Below are positions 55,253-64,000 of a stretch of 64,000 nt of DNA, in pieces. The notes beneath the pieces are model-generated. The model had not been told where the DNA came from. It searched no databases and worked only from the letters and a program-made list of their open reading frames with translations. A program made the translations under genes and the position numbers. How positions within the stretch are numbered: the first letter of the stretch is position 1; each line of letters starts with the position of its first letter. The stretch spans positions 1 through 64,000 of the forward strand of contig NZ_FREX01000003.1 of NCBI RefSeq assembly GCF_900143565.1. The letters are read 5' to 3'. This DNA is from Pseudovibrio sp. Alg231-02. GTDB lineage: Bacteria; Pseudomonadota; Alphaproteobacteria; Rhizobiales; Stappiaceae.

Positions 55253-55864
55253 ATGACACTTGAGTATCTTCTGACCTCCTTCATTGTTGTTCTGTTGCCC
55301 GGCACAGGTGTGCTTTACACGATTGCTATCGGGCTTGGGAAAGGGCTTAAGCCAAGTGTTGCTGCTGCGTTTGGTTGTACGCTCGGGATTGTTCCGGCAG
55401 CTTTGGCAAGTATTATTGGGGTGGCAGCGATCTTTCATAGCAGCGCCCTTGCTTTTCAGATCCTGAAGTATCTTGGGGTTGCTTATCTGCTTTACATGTC
55501 ATGGAGCATCCTGCGCAGTGGTGGCGCACTGGAAGTGAGTGGTGAAAGCCGCGAGAGAACTCTTTATCGCACCGCACTCGACGGTATTCTGCTCAACGTG
55601 CTGAACCCGAAACTGTCTCTGTTTTTCCTCGCTTTCCTCCCTCAGTTCGTTTCTCCTGGCAGTGCAAATGCTACATCTGCTCTGCTCTTCCATGCCTTTG
55701 TTTTTATGGCGCTTACATTTGTTGTTTTCATCGGGTACGGCGCAATGGCGTCGCTGGCCCGCGATTATGTGATCAACCGACCAAAAGTTATGGCTTGGCT
55801 CAAACGAGGTTTTGCAGCTACGTTTGGCGCGCTTGGTGTTAAGCTGGCACTCTCTGAGAACTGA
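55253..55864 (+). CDS. LysE/RhtB-family exporter
   Basis: This 203-residue exporter has six helices. MTLEYLLTSFIVVLLPGTGVLYTI shows a PGTG form of the usual PGP motif. GLKPSVAAAFGCTLGIVPAA and LLNVLNPKLSLFFLAFLPQF are characteristic. ATG 55253 fits the family N-terminus; the longer frame from 55184 is not supported. It is the second LysE-type exporter in the window and shares only family-level similarity with the one at 48015. The substrate is unknown. Confidence 0.9.
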   Translation: MTLEYLLTSFIVVLLPGTGVLYTIAIGLGKGLKPSVAAAFGCTLGIVPAALASIIGVAAIFHSSALAFQILKYLGVAYLLYMSWSILRSGGALEVSGESRERTLYRTALDGILLNVLNPKLSLFFLAFLPQFVSPGSANATSALLFHAFVFMALTFVVFIGYGAMASLARDYVINRPKVMAWLKRGFAATFGALGVKLALSEN

Positions 55865-55906
55865 TAGGCTTCCTGCATTTCTGGAACAACAAACTACTGG
55901 AACACA

Positions 55907-56368
55907 ATGGAAAATTTAAAACTCAGGTTCCCGCCTGTGGCTGTCTTCTTTAGCTTTGCGGTTATCATCTGGATGGTTGCAACACTGCTTCCCGGAGATA
56001 TCAATCTGCATGGTGCAGAGACAGCATTTCTTGTGATTGGCATCGGAGCTGGTGGTTATTTTGGAGTGACCGGGCTCTCTGAGTTCCGCAGAGCGCGGAC
56101 GACAACGAGCCCTTCGCACCCTGAAAATGCGAGTGCGATTGTGTCTGACGGAATTTACTCCAAAACACGTAATCCGATGTATTTGGGCTTGCAGTTCATT
56201 CTGTTGGGATGGGCCATCTTTCAGGGGAACCTGTTCGCTATTCCAGTTGCTCTGGGTTTTGCTGTCTATATCACCCTCTTCCAGATCAAACCTGAAGAAG
56301 ACCTTTTAGAAGAGAACTTTGGTCAAGAGTACCTTGCCTACAAAGCACGCGTCCGGCGCTGGATGTAA
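55907..56368 (+). CDS. Isoprenylcysteine carboxyl methyltransferase-like membrane protein
   Basis: This 153-residue protein of the PEMT/ICMT superfamily has about four helices. The conserved cofactor-binding stretch is SDGIYSKTRNPMYLGLQFIL and the tail is PEEDLLEENFGQEYLAYKARVRRWM. Members methylate lipids or prenylated cysteine; bacterial substrates are mostly unknown. It lies 42 bases after the LysE-type exporter on the same strand and could be co-transcribed. Confidence 0.88.
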   Translation: MENLKLRFPPVAVFFSFAVIIWMVATLLPGDINLHGAETAFLVIGIGAGGYFGVTGLSEFRRARTTTSPSHPENASAIVSDGIYSKTRNPMYLGLQFILLGWAIFQGNLFAIPVALGFAVYITLFQIKPEEDLLEENFGQEYLAYKARVRRWM

Positions 56369-56512
56369 GTTCTCCGCACGATGCACAAGCGCTTTGCCTT
56401 GAATGCTTCAACCTCCACTTCCTTTTGTTACCCTATGGTAAGAATGCACAAGTAGTGTCCCTAGCGTGATACTGGCCGTTGATCCAAAAGAAACAACAAA
56501 AGGGAGATCCTG

Positions 56513-56845
56513 ATGGCCGTGCTTATGAAGTTCAAAGGTGTCAAGCAAGTCTATAGCGACATCAGCAAAATTGAAACGGCCTTAACTAAGGCAAAAGTAG
56601 ATGAAAAAGTCCAGACAGCATTTATGAAGCAATTGACGCAAAAACGTCGAGATGTGGAAGATACTTTTCTGGATGAAGTGAACAACGACCCGAAGTTGAA
56701 AAAATTCGAAGCCAAATTTACTCACTCTGATGGTGGTTATGGCAAAGAACTTAAAGCCGCCGCGGAGCGGCTTCAGATACAACTTGTTTTCGCAAGTGGA
56801 AAAGTTTCTCTCAAGATCGGCAAGAGTGTAGCTGTCTCAAGTTAG
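56513..56845 (+). CDS. Small basic protein of unknown function
   Basis: This 110-residue Lys-rich protein lacks cysteine and a signal peptide. Its first two thirds look helical (DISKIETALTKAKVDEKVQT; FMKQLTQKRRDVEDTFLDEV). The last 30 residues form likely strands (RLQIQLVFASGKVSLKIGKS). An SD, AAAGGGAGA, precedes ATG 56513. I recognise no family. It is monocistronic and convergent with yejF, separated by a strong hairpin. Confidence 0.65.
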   Translation: MAVLMKFKGVKQVYSDISKIETALTKAKVDEKVQTAFMKQLTQKRRDVEDTFLDEVNNDPKLKKFEAKFTHSDGGYGKELKAAAERLQIQLVFASGKVSLKIGKSVAVSS

Positions 56846-56873
56846 CAGCAGTTCGACTTTATTTGTTTCACAA

Positions 56874-56897
56874 CCATGGCCGAATGTTCGGCCATGG
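56874..56897. terminator. Hairpin between convergent genes
   Basis: CCATGGCCGA pairs with TCGGCCATGG around the loop ATGT (10 bp perfect; 11 if AA/TT is counted). It serves the unknown gene and yejF. No T run is present on plus, so it is only terminator-like. Confidence 0.55.
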
Positions 56898-56936
56898 GTA
56901 AGTTCTTATTGCTCATTGAGCAGAGGCAGCAGCACA

Positions 56937-58568
56937 TCAAGAGCTGATGACGCCCTCAATTGCTTCCAGACGGAATGCAGCAGCCATCAGGGCCTTGGTG
57001 TACTCGGTCTGCGGATTGTCAAAGACCTCGTCTGACGTCCCCGCCTCCATCACCTTGCCATGCTGCATAACGACCACATCATTGGCGAGTGCACGGACGA
57101 CCTTAAGGTCGTGCGAGATGAACAGATACGCCAAGCCATGAGCCTTTTGCAGATCGCGGAGCAGGTCGACAACCTGCGCCTGAACGCTCATATCCAACGC
57201 TGACGTTGGTTCATCCAGCATCACAAACTTTGGCTCAAGCACCATTGCTCGCGCAATCGAGATACGCTGTCGCTGTCCACCTGAGAATTCATGCGGATAA
57301 CGGAACCTCGTAGCTGCATCCAACCCCACTTCTTCCAGCGCACCTGCAACTTTGGCTTCCCGTTCTTTGGCCGTGAGGTTGGGCATGTGGATCTTGAGGC
57401 CTTCGCCAACAATCTCCGAGACTGACATACGCGGCGACAGGGAGCCGAATGGATCCTGAAACACGATTTGCATATCCCGGCGCAGCGGACGCATCTGCTT
57501 CCACGAGTGTTCCTGAACATCAGAGCCATTGAAGCTGATCTGACCATTTGAGGAGATCATACGCAGGATCGCAAGACCCAGCGTGGTCTTGCCTGACCCA
57601 CTTTCGCCCACAATGCCCAATGTCTGCCCAGCGCGAACGGTCACATCAATGCCATCAACTGCTTTAATGTGGCTGACTGTTTTACGCAGGAAGCCGCGTT
57701 TGACGGGAAACCAGACCTTGAGGTCTTTGGCTTCCATGACAATTGGCTGGCTGGTATCGCCGGCAGGTGGATGCCCTTTAGGTTCTGCTGCCAGCAGATG
57801 CTGGGTGTATTCGTGCTGAGGGCTTTCGAAAATATCTTCGGTATCGCCGTGTTCGACGATTTTGCCCTGTGTCATCACACAAACACGATCAGAGATCCGG
57901 CGAACAATGCCGAGGTCGTGCGTGATGAAGAGCATGGCCATGCCTGTGCTCTTCTGCAGGTCTTTCAGCAGTTGCAGGATTTGCGCCTGAACCGTGACAT
58001 CAAGTGCTGTTGTCGGTTCATCCGCGATCAACAAGTCCGGCTCGTTTGCCAATGCCATGGCGATCATGACACGTTGACGCTGACCACCGGAGAGCTGGTG
58101 CGGATAGGACTTCAGGCGTTCTTCCGGATTTGGAATGCCGACCTGATCCAACAGTTCCAGCACGCGCTTTCTGGCGTTGGTGTCCCCAAGTCCACGGTGG
58201 ATTTTCAGGATTTCAGCGATTTGCTGTTCTATGGTGTGTAGCGGGTTCAGTGAGCTCATTGGCTCCTGAAAGATCATGGAGATCTTGTTGCCACGCACAC
58301 GGCGCATTTCACTTTCGGTCGCTGCTATCAGGTCTTCACCCTGATAGACGATCTTGCCAGTTGGATGACTTGCAGCCGGATAGGGCAAAAGCTTGAGTAC
58401 GGACAGTGCTGAAACAGATTTGCCTGAGCCACTTTCGCCCACAAGTGCGACGGTCTCGCCTTCCTTGATGTCGAAAGAGATCTGGTCAACGGCGAGATTT
58501 TCCTTTTCGCCTTGCTGGAAGGCGATGGAAAGGTCCTCAACAGAGAGGAGCGTTTGATCATCAGTCAT
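56937..58568 (-). CDS. yejF: Microcin C/peptide ABC transporter ATPase YejF (two nucleotide-binding domains)
   Basis: This 543-residue fusion has two ATPase domains. The first has VGESGSGKSVSALSVL, the signature LSGGQRQRVMIAMAL and LLIADEPTTALDV. The second begins after about residue 270, with VGESGSGKTTLGLAIL, FSGGQRQRISIARAMV and VMLDEPTSALDMS. Each half ends in an oligopeptide-type C-terminal extension. It powers the YejABE importer for peptides; in E. coli it takes up microcin C. It is the last gene of the operon, 17 bases after yejE. Confidence 0.93.
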   Translation of the reverse strand: MTDDQTLLSVEDLSIAFQQGEKENLAVDQISFDIKEGETVALVGESGSGKSVSALSVLKLLPYPAASHPTGKIVYQGEDLIAATESEMRRVRGNKISMIFQEPMSSLNPLHTIEQQIAEILKIHRGLGDTNARKRVLELLDQVGIPNPEERLKSYPHQLSGGQRQRVMIAMALANEPDLLIADEPTTALDVTVQAQILQLLKDLQKSTGMAMLFITHDLGIVRRISDRVCVMTQGKIVEHGDTEDIFESPQHEYTQHLLAAEPKGHPPAGDTSQPIVMEAKDLKVWFPVKRGFLRKTVSHIKAVDGIDVTVRAGQTLGIVGESGSGKTTLGLAILRMISSNGQISFNGSDVQEHSWKQMRPLRRDMQIVFQDPFGSLSPRMSVSEIVGEGLKIHMPNLTAKEREAKVAGALEEVGLDAATRFRYPHEFSGGQRQRISIARAMVLEPKFVMLDEPTSALDMSVQAQVVDLLRDLQKAHGLAYLFISHDLKVVRALANDVVVMQHGKVMEAGTSDEVFDNPQTEYTKALMAAAFRLEAIEGVISS

Positions 58569-58585
58569 ATGCGATCCTCCCTTCT

Positions 58586-59770
58586 TCAGTTCATCGTTTT
58601 ACGTGGATCAAAGGCGTCGCGAACCGCTTCACCGATGAAGATCAACAGGCTGAGCATAATCGACAGGACGAAGAAGCCTGTCATGCCAAGCCACGGCGCC
58701 TGAAGGTTGTTCTTACCCTGCTTGAGCAGCTCACCCAGCGAGGCGGAGCCCGGAGGCAAGCCGAAGCCGAGGAAGTCCAGCGCTGTCAACGTGGAGATGG
58801 ACCCATTCAGGATGAACGGCATGAATGTAAGCGTTGCGACCATCGCGTTTGGCAGCAGATGGCGGCGCATGATCGTACCATTGGAAACGCCTAAAGCTCG
58901 CGCAGCGGAGATGTACTCGAAGTTCCTGCCTCTCAGGAACTCCGCCCGGACGACACCAACCAAGGCCACCCATGAGAAGGCGAGCAGGATTGAGAACAGG
59001 ATCCAGAATCCTGGCGTCAGTACCGACGAAATAATCAAGATGAGGTAGAGCGTCGGCATTGCCGTCCAGATTTCAATGAAGCGCTGTAAACCGAGGTCAA
59101 CCCAACCACCGTAGAAGCCTTGCACGGCGCCGGCCCCAATGCCGATGACGGAGGATGCCAGTGTTAGCGCCAGACCGAAGAGCACGGAGATACGGAAACC
59201 GTAGACAAGGCGGGCGAGGACATCACGGCCCTGATCATCAGTGCCGAGCCAGTTCCAGTTGCCGATTGTACAGTTTGGATCGTTTACACCCTCTGCATAA
59301 CGCTCACAGCGCAGTTCCTTATCCATCATCCAGCTTGGAGGAGCTGGGGCCGGGACCGGGATTTCATTGTTGACCGTCTGGTAGGAATAACGGATCGGAG
59401 GCCAGAGGATCCAACCGTTGGCGTCGATCTCTTCCTGAATGAATGGATCACGATAATCCGTTGTTGCAAGGAAACCGCCGAACTTTTCCTCCGGGTAGTC
59501 CGTAAAGACCGGCATGAGCAGCTCGCCCTTATAGGAAACCAGGATTGGGCGGTCGTTGGTGATGAATTCTGCGCCCAGTGCGAGCACAAACAGGACGAGG
59601 AATATCCAGAGAGACCAGTACCCACGCTTGTTGGCTTTGAAGTTTTGCAGGCGGCGCTGGTTGAGAGGAGACAGTTTTTGCCGCTTTTCAGGCGGTTGCG
59701 TCTGCTCTGGCAGCGGATTGATTGTTTCGTAGCCCTGATCTTGAAGGCGTTTTTCGAGTTGTGTGTCCAT
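58586..59770 (-). CDS. yejE: Peptide ABC transporter permease YejE
   Basis: This 394-residue permease starts with a Pro/Gln-rich cytoplasmic stretch, then RRLQNFKANKRGYWSLWIF and the first helix. A periplasmic insert of about 130 residues (GFLATTDYRDPFIQEEIDAN region; GNWNWLGTDDQGRDVLARLV) is typical of YejE. The transmembrane core carries the EAA-like loop EYISAARALGVSNGTIMRRH. It pairs with YejB. The gene is 6 bases from yejB and 17 bases from yejF. Confidence 0.93.
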   Translation of the reverse strand: MDTQLEKRLQDQGYETINPLPEQTQPPEKRQKLSPLNQRRLQNFKANKRGYWSLWIFLVLFVLALGAEFITNDRPILVSYKGELLMPVFTDYPEEKFGGFLATTDYRDPFIQEEIDANGWILWPPIRYSYQTVNNEIPVPAPAPPSWMMDKELRCERYAEGVNDPNCTIGNWNWLGTDDQGRDVLARLVYGFRISVLFGLALTLASSVIGIGAGAVQGFYGGWVDLGLQRFIEIWTAMPTLYLILIISSVLTPGFWILFSILLAFSWVALVGVVRAEFLRGRNFEYISAARALGVSNGTIMRRHLLPNAMVATLTFMPFILNGSISTLTALDFLGFGLPPGSASLGELLKQGKNNLQAPWLGMTGFFVLSIMLSLLIFIGEAVRDAFDPRKTMN

Positions 59771-59776
59771 TGCTCG

Positions 59777-60886
59777 TTACACCTCCCGGCTTTCGAAATC
59801 GATCCGGGGATCAATCCAGGTGTAGGTGAGGTCCGAGACCAAATTCACAATCAAACCCATCAACGAGAAAATATAAAGCGTGGCGAACATAACTGCATAG
59901 TCGCGGTTGAGCGCTGACTCGAAGCCTAGCAAGCCAAGGCCATCCAGCGAGAAGATCGTCTCAATGAGGAGCGAGCCTGCAAAGAACGCCGAGATGAACG
60001 CACCCGGAAAGCCAGCGACAACGATGAGCATCGCATTGCGGAAGACATGGCCATAAAGCACCTGACGCTCTGTCAGGCCTTTGGCGCGGGCAGTTTGAAC
60101 GTACTGCTTTCGGATCTCATCGAGGAAAGAGTTCTTCGTCAAAAGCGTTGTTGTTGCAAAGGCGGAGAGCGCCATCGCAGTCAATGGCAAGACCAGATGC
60201 CAGAAGTAGTCGAGGATCCGTTGTGGCCATGACATATCGCTCCAGCCCTCTGAGGTGAGACCTCGGAGTGGGAAGAAGTCCCAGAAGGAGCCACCGGCAA
60301 AGAGAACAATCAGCATGATTGCAAACAGGAAGCCCGGGATTGCATAACCAACAATGATGATGCTGGAGGTCCAGACATCAAACGAGGTGCCGTCTTTTAC
60401 TGCTTTACGAATGCCGAGGGGGATCGAGATGCCATAGGAGATGAGCGTCATCCATAGGCCCAGTGAGATCGATACCGGCAGCTTTTCGACAATCAGATCA
60501 ACAACAGCAATGTCACGGAAATAGCTTTCGCCGAAATTGAAGGTCGCGTAGTCCAAGATCAAGCGCCCGAAACGCTCCAGAGGAGGTTTATCGAAGCCAA
60601 ACTGGACCTCGAGTTCCTTGATGAACTCCGGATCAAGACCCTGTGCTCCTCGATATTTCGATCCTGCACTGTCTCCGCCGCCCTGATTGGCTGCGGCAGA
60701 ACTTCCAAAATCACTTCCACCACCCGAAATGCGGCTGGTTGCGGATACACTATCCCCTTGCAATTGAGCGATAACTTGCTCAATCGGTCCGCCTGGTGCG
60801 AACTGAATAATGACAAAGTTGATTGCCATGATGCCGATAAGGGTCGGGATCATCAAAAGCAATCTACGCAGAATATAGGCGCCCAT
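59777..60886 (-). CDS. yejB: Peptide ABC transporter permease YejB
   Basis: This 369-residue DppB-type permease starts GAYILRRLLLMIPTLIGIMA. A Gly/Ser-rich periplasmic insert near residues 50-75 (GGGSDFGSSAAANQGGGDSA) is a usual YejB feature. The motif QGLDPEFIKELEVQFGFDKP follows, and the coupling loop is EIRKQYVQTARAKGLTERQV. It forms the channel with YejE. It starts 15 bases after the yejA stop. Confidence 0.93.
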   Translation of the reverse strand: MGAYILRRLLLMIPTLIGIMAINFVIIQFAPGGPIEQVIAQLQGDSVSATSRISGGGSDFGSSAAANQGGGDSAGSKYRGAQGLDPEFIKELEVQFGFDKPPLERFGRLILDYATFNFGESYFRDIAVVDLIVEKLPVSISLGLWMTLISYGISIPLGIRKAVKDGTSFDVWTSSIIIVGYAIPGFLFAIMLIVLFAGGSFWDFFPLRGLTSEGWSDMSWPQRILDYFWHLVLPLTAMALSAFATTTLLTKNSFLDEIRKQYVQTARAKGLTERQVLYGHVFRNAMLIVVAGFPGAFISAFFAGSLLIETIFSLDGLGLLGFESALNRDYAVMFATLYIFSLMGLIVNLVSDLTYTWIDPRIDFESREV

Positions 60887-60901
60887 GGGCTTCTTTTGTC
60901 C

Positions 60902-62773
60902 CTAATTTTCCTTGCCGATGCGAGCGGCTTTTTCTGAATCCACCCACCACGTCGCTTCTACGGGGAAGGCATATGCCGGCATATCATTCGGAATGCCGAA
61001 CATGTCCCAGACAGCTACTGTGTGGAAGGCTTTGAACCACTGCGGCACCCAGTAATAGCCTGCGCGCAGAACTCTATCCAATGCTCTGGCAGCGGTTATC
61101 ATTTCCTCACGCGAGGATGCATTCAGCGCCTTATCCACCAAATCGTCGACAGCAGGCACCTTGATGCCCGAGAGATTGTAAGATCCGAAGGTTTCCGCAG
61201 AAGACGATGTCCAGAAGTTGCGGATGCTCGGCCCGAGTGTCGGTGTCAGAGAAAAACGATGCCCGACAATGTCATAATCGAAATCATCTACACGCTTCTG
61301 GAACTGTGCCGGATCAACGACACGGAAGCTTGCTTCAATGCCTAACAGTCTGAGATTCTTGACATATGGCAGCACAATTCGTTCGAAAGCAGGCGAGTTG
61401 GAAAGGAATTCCATTTGCAGCTGCTTTCCGTCAGGCCCGATCAGTTGCTCACCGCGTCTGTAGTAGCCTGCCTCTTTGAGCAGAAGCGAGGCTTCTCTGA
61501 GGAGTTTGCGATCCTGACCAGAGCCATTGGAAACCGGTTGCGTGATCGCTTCGCCAAAGACCCCTTCTGGCAGGTCTTTCTTGTAGGACTCAAGCAGGGC
61601 CAGTTCGGCATCGCTTGGCAGACCAACAGCCTTCATCTCCGAGTTTTCGAAGAACGACTGGGTTCGGGTGTACAGATCATAAAACAGGGCGGAATTTGAC
61701 CACTCAAAGTCGAAGGCGTAGCCGAGCGCTTCACGGACCTTGGGATTGGAGAACTTTTCTTTGCGCGAGTTGAGGAACCAGCCTTGCGCCCCTGATGGGA
61801 GGCGGATGGCAAACTCTTTCTTGGCAACACGTCCCTCTGTCAATGCAGGGAAGTTGTATTCCGTCGCCCAGGTCTTGGAGGAAAACTCCTCATGGAACGT
61901 TAAGCGGCCTTTCTTGAAGGCTTCAAATGTTGCTTGTCGATCGCGGAAGAAGTCGAGGCGAATGATCTCGAAATTGTGGTGGCCATTGGTTACTGGCAGG
62001 TCTTTTGCCCAGTAATTCTCTACCTTTTTGTACTCAATATACCGGCCAATCTCATAGCGTCCGACCATATATGGCCCCGAGGACAACGGCGGTGTCAGTG
62101 TTGACGCCTCGAAGTTGTAGCGGGTGTAGTACGCTTTTGAGAGGATAGGGAGAGTTGCTATCAATAAGGGAAGTTGCCTGCTGTGATTACCTGAAAAAGA
62201 GACCGTGACAGTGTGTTCATCAGGTGCGGTCGCAGAGACCATTTCCTTGATGGACTGGCTGATAATCGGGTGCCCTTTTTCCTTCAGAAGGTTCAGACTG
62301 AAGGCAACATCTTCTGCATTGAGCATTGATCCGTCATGGAACCGGGCTTCTGGCCTAATTTTGAAGGTGACGAAGTTGCCGTCTTCAGAGACCAGAGCGC
62401 TTTCGGCCACCAGACCATATACGGCATCCGGCTCATCATAGGCACGCACCATCAGGCTATCAAAACAGAGCTCCATACGCGGTGGGGCATCTCCTTTGAG
62501 GATGAAGGTGTTGAACGTGTTGAAGGTCTGCGGGTTCTGATTGTAGCCCCAGCTCGGCGCAGTCATGGCGATTTTGCCACCAACCGGAGCTTCCGGATTG
62601 ACGTAGTCAAACGCCGTGAAATCCTTTGGGTACTTCAGATCACCAAAGACAGAGAGGCCGTGGCTTAAGGTTCCCGCCTGAACCGGCAGGGCTCCACCGG
62701 GCACCAGAAAGGCTGCCGCAGTGGCCGCGCTGAAGTGCAGGAAGCTACGTCTACTGATTTGGCTAAGCGTCAT
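60902..62773 (-). CDS. yejA: YejA-type periplasmic peptide-binding protein (second copy)
   Basis: This family-5 solute-binding protein of about 623 residues has a twin-arginine-like signal (SQISRRSFLHFSAATAAAFL). The mature part has the YejA landmarks: LKYPKDFTAFDYVNPEAPVG with GKIAMTAPSWGYNQNP, DSLMVRAYDEPDAVYGLVAES, and KFRPEARFHDGSMLNAEDVAFS-type text read here in two parts. It is paralogous to the upstream binding protein at 62773. ATG 62773 overlaps that gene's stop (ATGA). Confidence 0.92.
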   Translation of the reverse strand: MTLSQISRRSFLHFSAATAAAFLVPGGALPVQAGTLSHGLSVFGDLKYPKDFTAFDYVNPEAPVGGKIAMTAPSWGYNQNPQTFNTFNTFILKGDAPPRMELCFDSLMVRAYDEPDAVYGLVAESALVSEDGNFVTFKIRPEARFHDGSMLNAEDVAFSLNLLKEKGHPIISQSIKEMVSATAPDEHTVTVSFSGNHSRQLPLLIATLPILSKAYYTRYNFEASTLTPPLSSGPYMVGRYEIGRYIEYKKVENYWAKDLPVTNGHHNFEIIRLDFFRDRQATFEAFKKGRLTFHEEFSSKTWATEYNFPALTEGRVAKKEFAIRLPSGAQGWFLNSRKEKFSNPKVREALGYAFDFEWSNSALFYDLYTRTQSFFENSEMKAVGLPSDAELALLESYKKDLPEGVFGEAITQPVSNGSGQDRKLLREASLLLKEAGYYRRGEQLIGPDGKQLQMEFLSNSPAFERIVLPYVKNLRLLGIEASFRVVDPAQFQKRVDDFDYDIVGHRFSLTPTLGPSIRNFWTSSSAETFGSYNLSGIKVPAVDDLVDKALNASSREEMITAARALDRVLRAGYYWVPQWFKAFHTVAVWDMFGIPNDMPAYAFPVEATWWVDSEKAARIGKEN

Positions 62774-64000
62774 CAATTGGCCTCCTCTATCTTCTTGGCT
62801 TTTTCTTCGTCCCACCACCAAACGGTTGGGAAACCTATGGAGAATTCAGGAAGCTGTTTTGGGTGTGCGAAACGATCCCACCGCGCAACGCGGCTGAATG
62901 GAGATGTCCAACCAGGAACAACGTATTGCTCCCACATCAGGATACGGTCCAAAGCCTTGGTTGCTGCAACCAGCTCGTCACGATCATCAGAGTTGATAAT
63001 GATATCAATCAGCTCGTCGATGGCAGGGTTTTTGATACCCGCATAGTTTTGAGAGGCTTCGCTGTCTGCTGCATTTGAGCCCCAATACTCTCTCTGCTCG
63101 TTGCCCGGAGAGAGAGACTGCGCCCAGCCGGTATAGATCATACCGAAATCACGGCTACGGACGCGGTTGACATATTGCGAGCTGTCGACGACGCGCAGCT
63201 GCAGGTCGATACCAAGTTTCTTCAGCGAGGCCTGATAACGAAGAGCTACACGCTCAAAGCGGCCACCATTCATCAGGTATTCGATTGTGAATGGTTCACC
63301 AGTCTCTTTGTTGACGAGCTTACCTTGCTTTTGCACGTAGCCAGCTTCTTTAAGAAGGCCGATTGCCTTTCTCAGGTTGGAGCGCTCCTGACGGGAATCT
63401 TCGGATACCGGGTTCTCGTAGGGCTCTGTAAAGACGGCTTCAGGCACTGGCGCTTTCAAAGACTTCAGAATTTCCAGCTCACGCCCCTCTGGCAGGCCTG
63501 CAGATGCGAGCTTTGTTCCATCGAAGTAGCTGGTGAAACGGCTGTATTGATCAAAGAAGATCGTGCGGTTCATTTCCTGGAAATTCAAGGCATAGTTCAG
63601 TGCCCGGCGCACCCGGCGATCCTGAAACTTCTCTTTGCGGGTGTTGAGAATAAAGCCCAGCATCAAGCCACTACCACGATACGTCTGCGGGAACTTTTCC
63701 AGCACGACATGGTTGGCTTTCACAGCAGGAATATCGTAGGCGGTTGCCCAGTTCTTTGCCGTGGTTTCCGTGCGCCAGTCAAAACGGTCAGCCTTAAAGG
63801 CTTCAAGCTGCACGGTTTCGTCGCGGTAGTAATCGTAGGCGATTGTGTCGAAGTTGTTGGAACCAACATTCACATTCAGATCTTGCCCCCAATAGTCGTC
63901 AACGCGCTCAAATGAGATTGAACGCCCTGGTACGACTTCTCCAATACGGTACGGACCAGAGCCGAGAGGCACTTCCAAGGTGCTTCTGGAAATGTCACGC
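62773..64000 (-). CDS. yejA: YejA-type periplasmic peptide-binding protein (first copy, N-terminus outside window)
   Basis: The last about 408 codons of a family-5 solute-binding protein, ending TGA at 62775-62773. The opening SGPYRIGEVVPGRSISFERV and NYALNFQEMNRTIFFDQYSR align position by position with SGPYMVGRYEIGRYIEYKKV and YAFDFEWSNSALFYDLYTRT in the next gene. Tandem YejA proteins are known from Brucella (YejA1/YejA2). The frame stays open to the window edge, so the start and signal peptide are not visible. Confidence 0.9.
   Translation of the reverse strand, partial: RDISRSTLEVPLGSGPYRIGEVVPGRSISFERVDDYWGQDLNVNVGSNNFDTIAYDYYRDETVQLEAFKADRFDWRTETTAKNWATAYDIPAVKANHVVLEKFPQTYRGSGLMLGFILNTRKEKFQDRRVRRALNYALNFQEMNRTIFFDQYSRFTSYFDGTKLASAGLPEGRELEILKSLKAPVPEAVFTEPYENPVSEDSRQERSNLRKAIGLLKEAGYVQKQGKLVNKETGEPFTIEYLMNGGRFERVALRYQASLKKLGIDLQLRVVDSSQYVNRVRSRDFGMIYTGWAQSLSPGNEQREYWGSNAADSEASQNYAGIKNPAIDELIDIIINSDDRDELVAATKALDRILMWEQYVVPGWTSPFSRVARWDRFAHPKQLPEFSIGFPTVWWWDEEKAKKIEEAN

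Noticed and set aside
1-64000. CRISPR arrays, prophage and integrated elements
   Set aside because: No regularly spaced repeats, cas genes, integrases or phage structural genes were seen; only the IS6 end at the left edge is mobile DNA.

Overview
The window is the chromosome of an alphaproteobacterium. The supporting signs are the alphaproteobacterial gene orders ffs-dnaX-ybaB-recR, hisB-DUF2628-hisH-hisA-hisF-hisE-coaA and dapF-mtaB-ftsY, a RegB/RegA redox two-component pair, SecB, a 180-kDa-class NAD-glutamate dehydrogenase, a type-2 ArgC and a tandem-YejA yej operon. Moderate GC, many marine-type accessory genes and the protein style suggest a Stappiaceae/Pseudovibrio-like organism. That genus placement is inference; no 16S gene is present.

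Layout. 1-600: right end of an IS6-type insertion sequence that has cut off a GNAT acetyltransferase gene. 645-3105: minus-strand EI24/CysZ-like membrane protein, histidine phosphatase and NudC. 3296-7198: SRP RNA, dnaX, ybaB, recR and a GNAT. 7261-12453: a REP-like repeat, a lipoprotein, then a cobalamin riboswitch, a perfect 30-bp Zur-like palindrome, short ORFs, a FecCD-type ABC uptake system and a methyltransferase. 12547-15379: DUF1499 protein, a small secreted protein, YciB and RegA. 15511-17607: RegB, and SecB in the opposite direction. 17772-18909: a tandem family of small secreted proteins whose third copy is decayed. 19092-21251: a PCMT-like methyltransferase and RsgA behind a structured leader. 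21660-27810: a minus-strand DUF4173 protein / response regulator / sensor kinase operon and a nitrate-sensing-type chemoreceptor. 28155-31456: DUF2867 protein, secreted alpha/beta hydrolase, a possible secretion-chaperone-like protein and pyroglutamyl peptidase.

31592-37245: pyrF diverges from a compact histidine operon that ends in pantothenate kinase. 37571-40286: a secreted papain-like/NlpC-like protein, a GNAT, a SemiSWEET and a small coiled-coil protein. 40362-45170: the giant NAD-GDH. 45528-47121: argC and leuD. 47195-50428: an exported ankyrin protein, a LysE exporter diverging from an Lrp-type regulator, a cNMP-binding protein and an OmpR-type response regulator. 50628-55107: L,D-transpeptidase, dapF, mtaB and ftsY. 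55253-56845: LysE exporter, ICMT-like methyltransferase and a small unknown protein. 56937-64000: the yejF-yejE-yejB-yejA-yejA' peptide ABC transporter, cut by the window edge.

The most interesting region is 8072-12370. One transport cluster carries a B12 riboswitch, a second DNA-level metal-repressor-like operator and a chain of short ORFs, the last translationally coupled to the ATPase. The substrate is not obvious. The tandem secreted family at 17772-18909 and the IS-truncated acetyltransferase at the left edge are further accessory observations. Most of the remaining window is conserved housekeeping sequence. No tRNA, CRISPR array or phage was seen.
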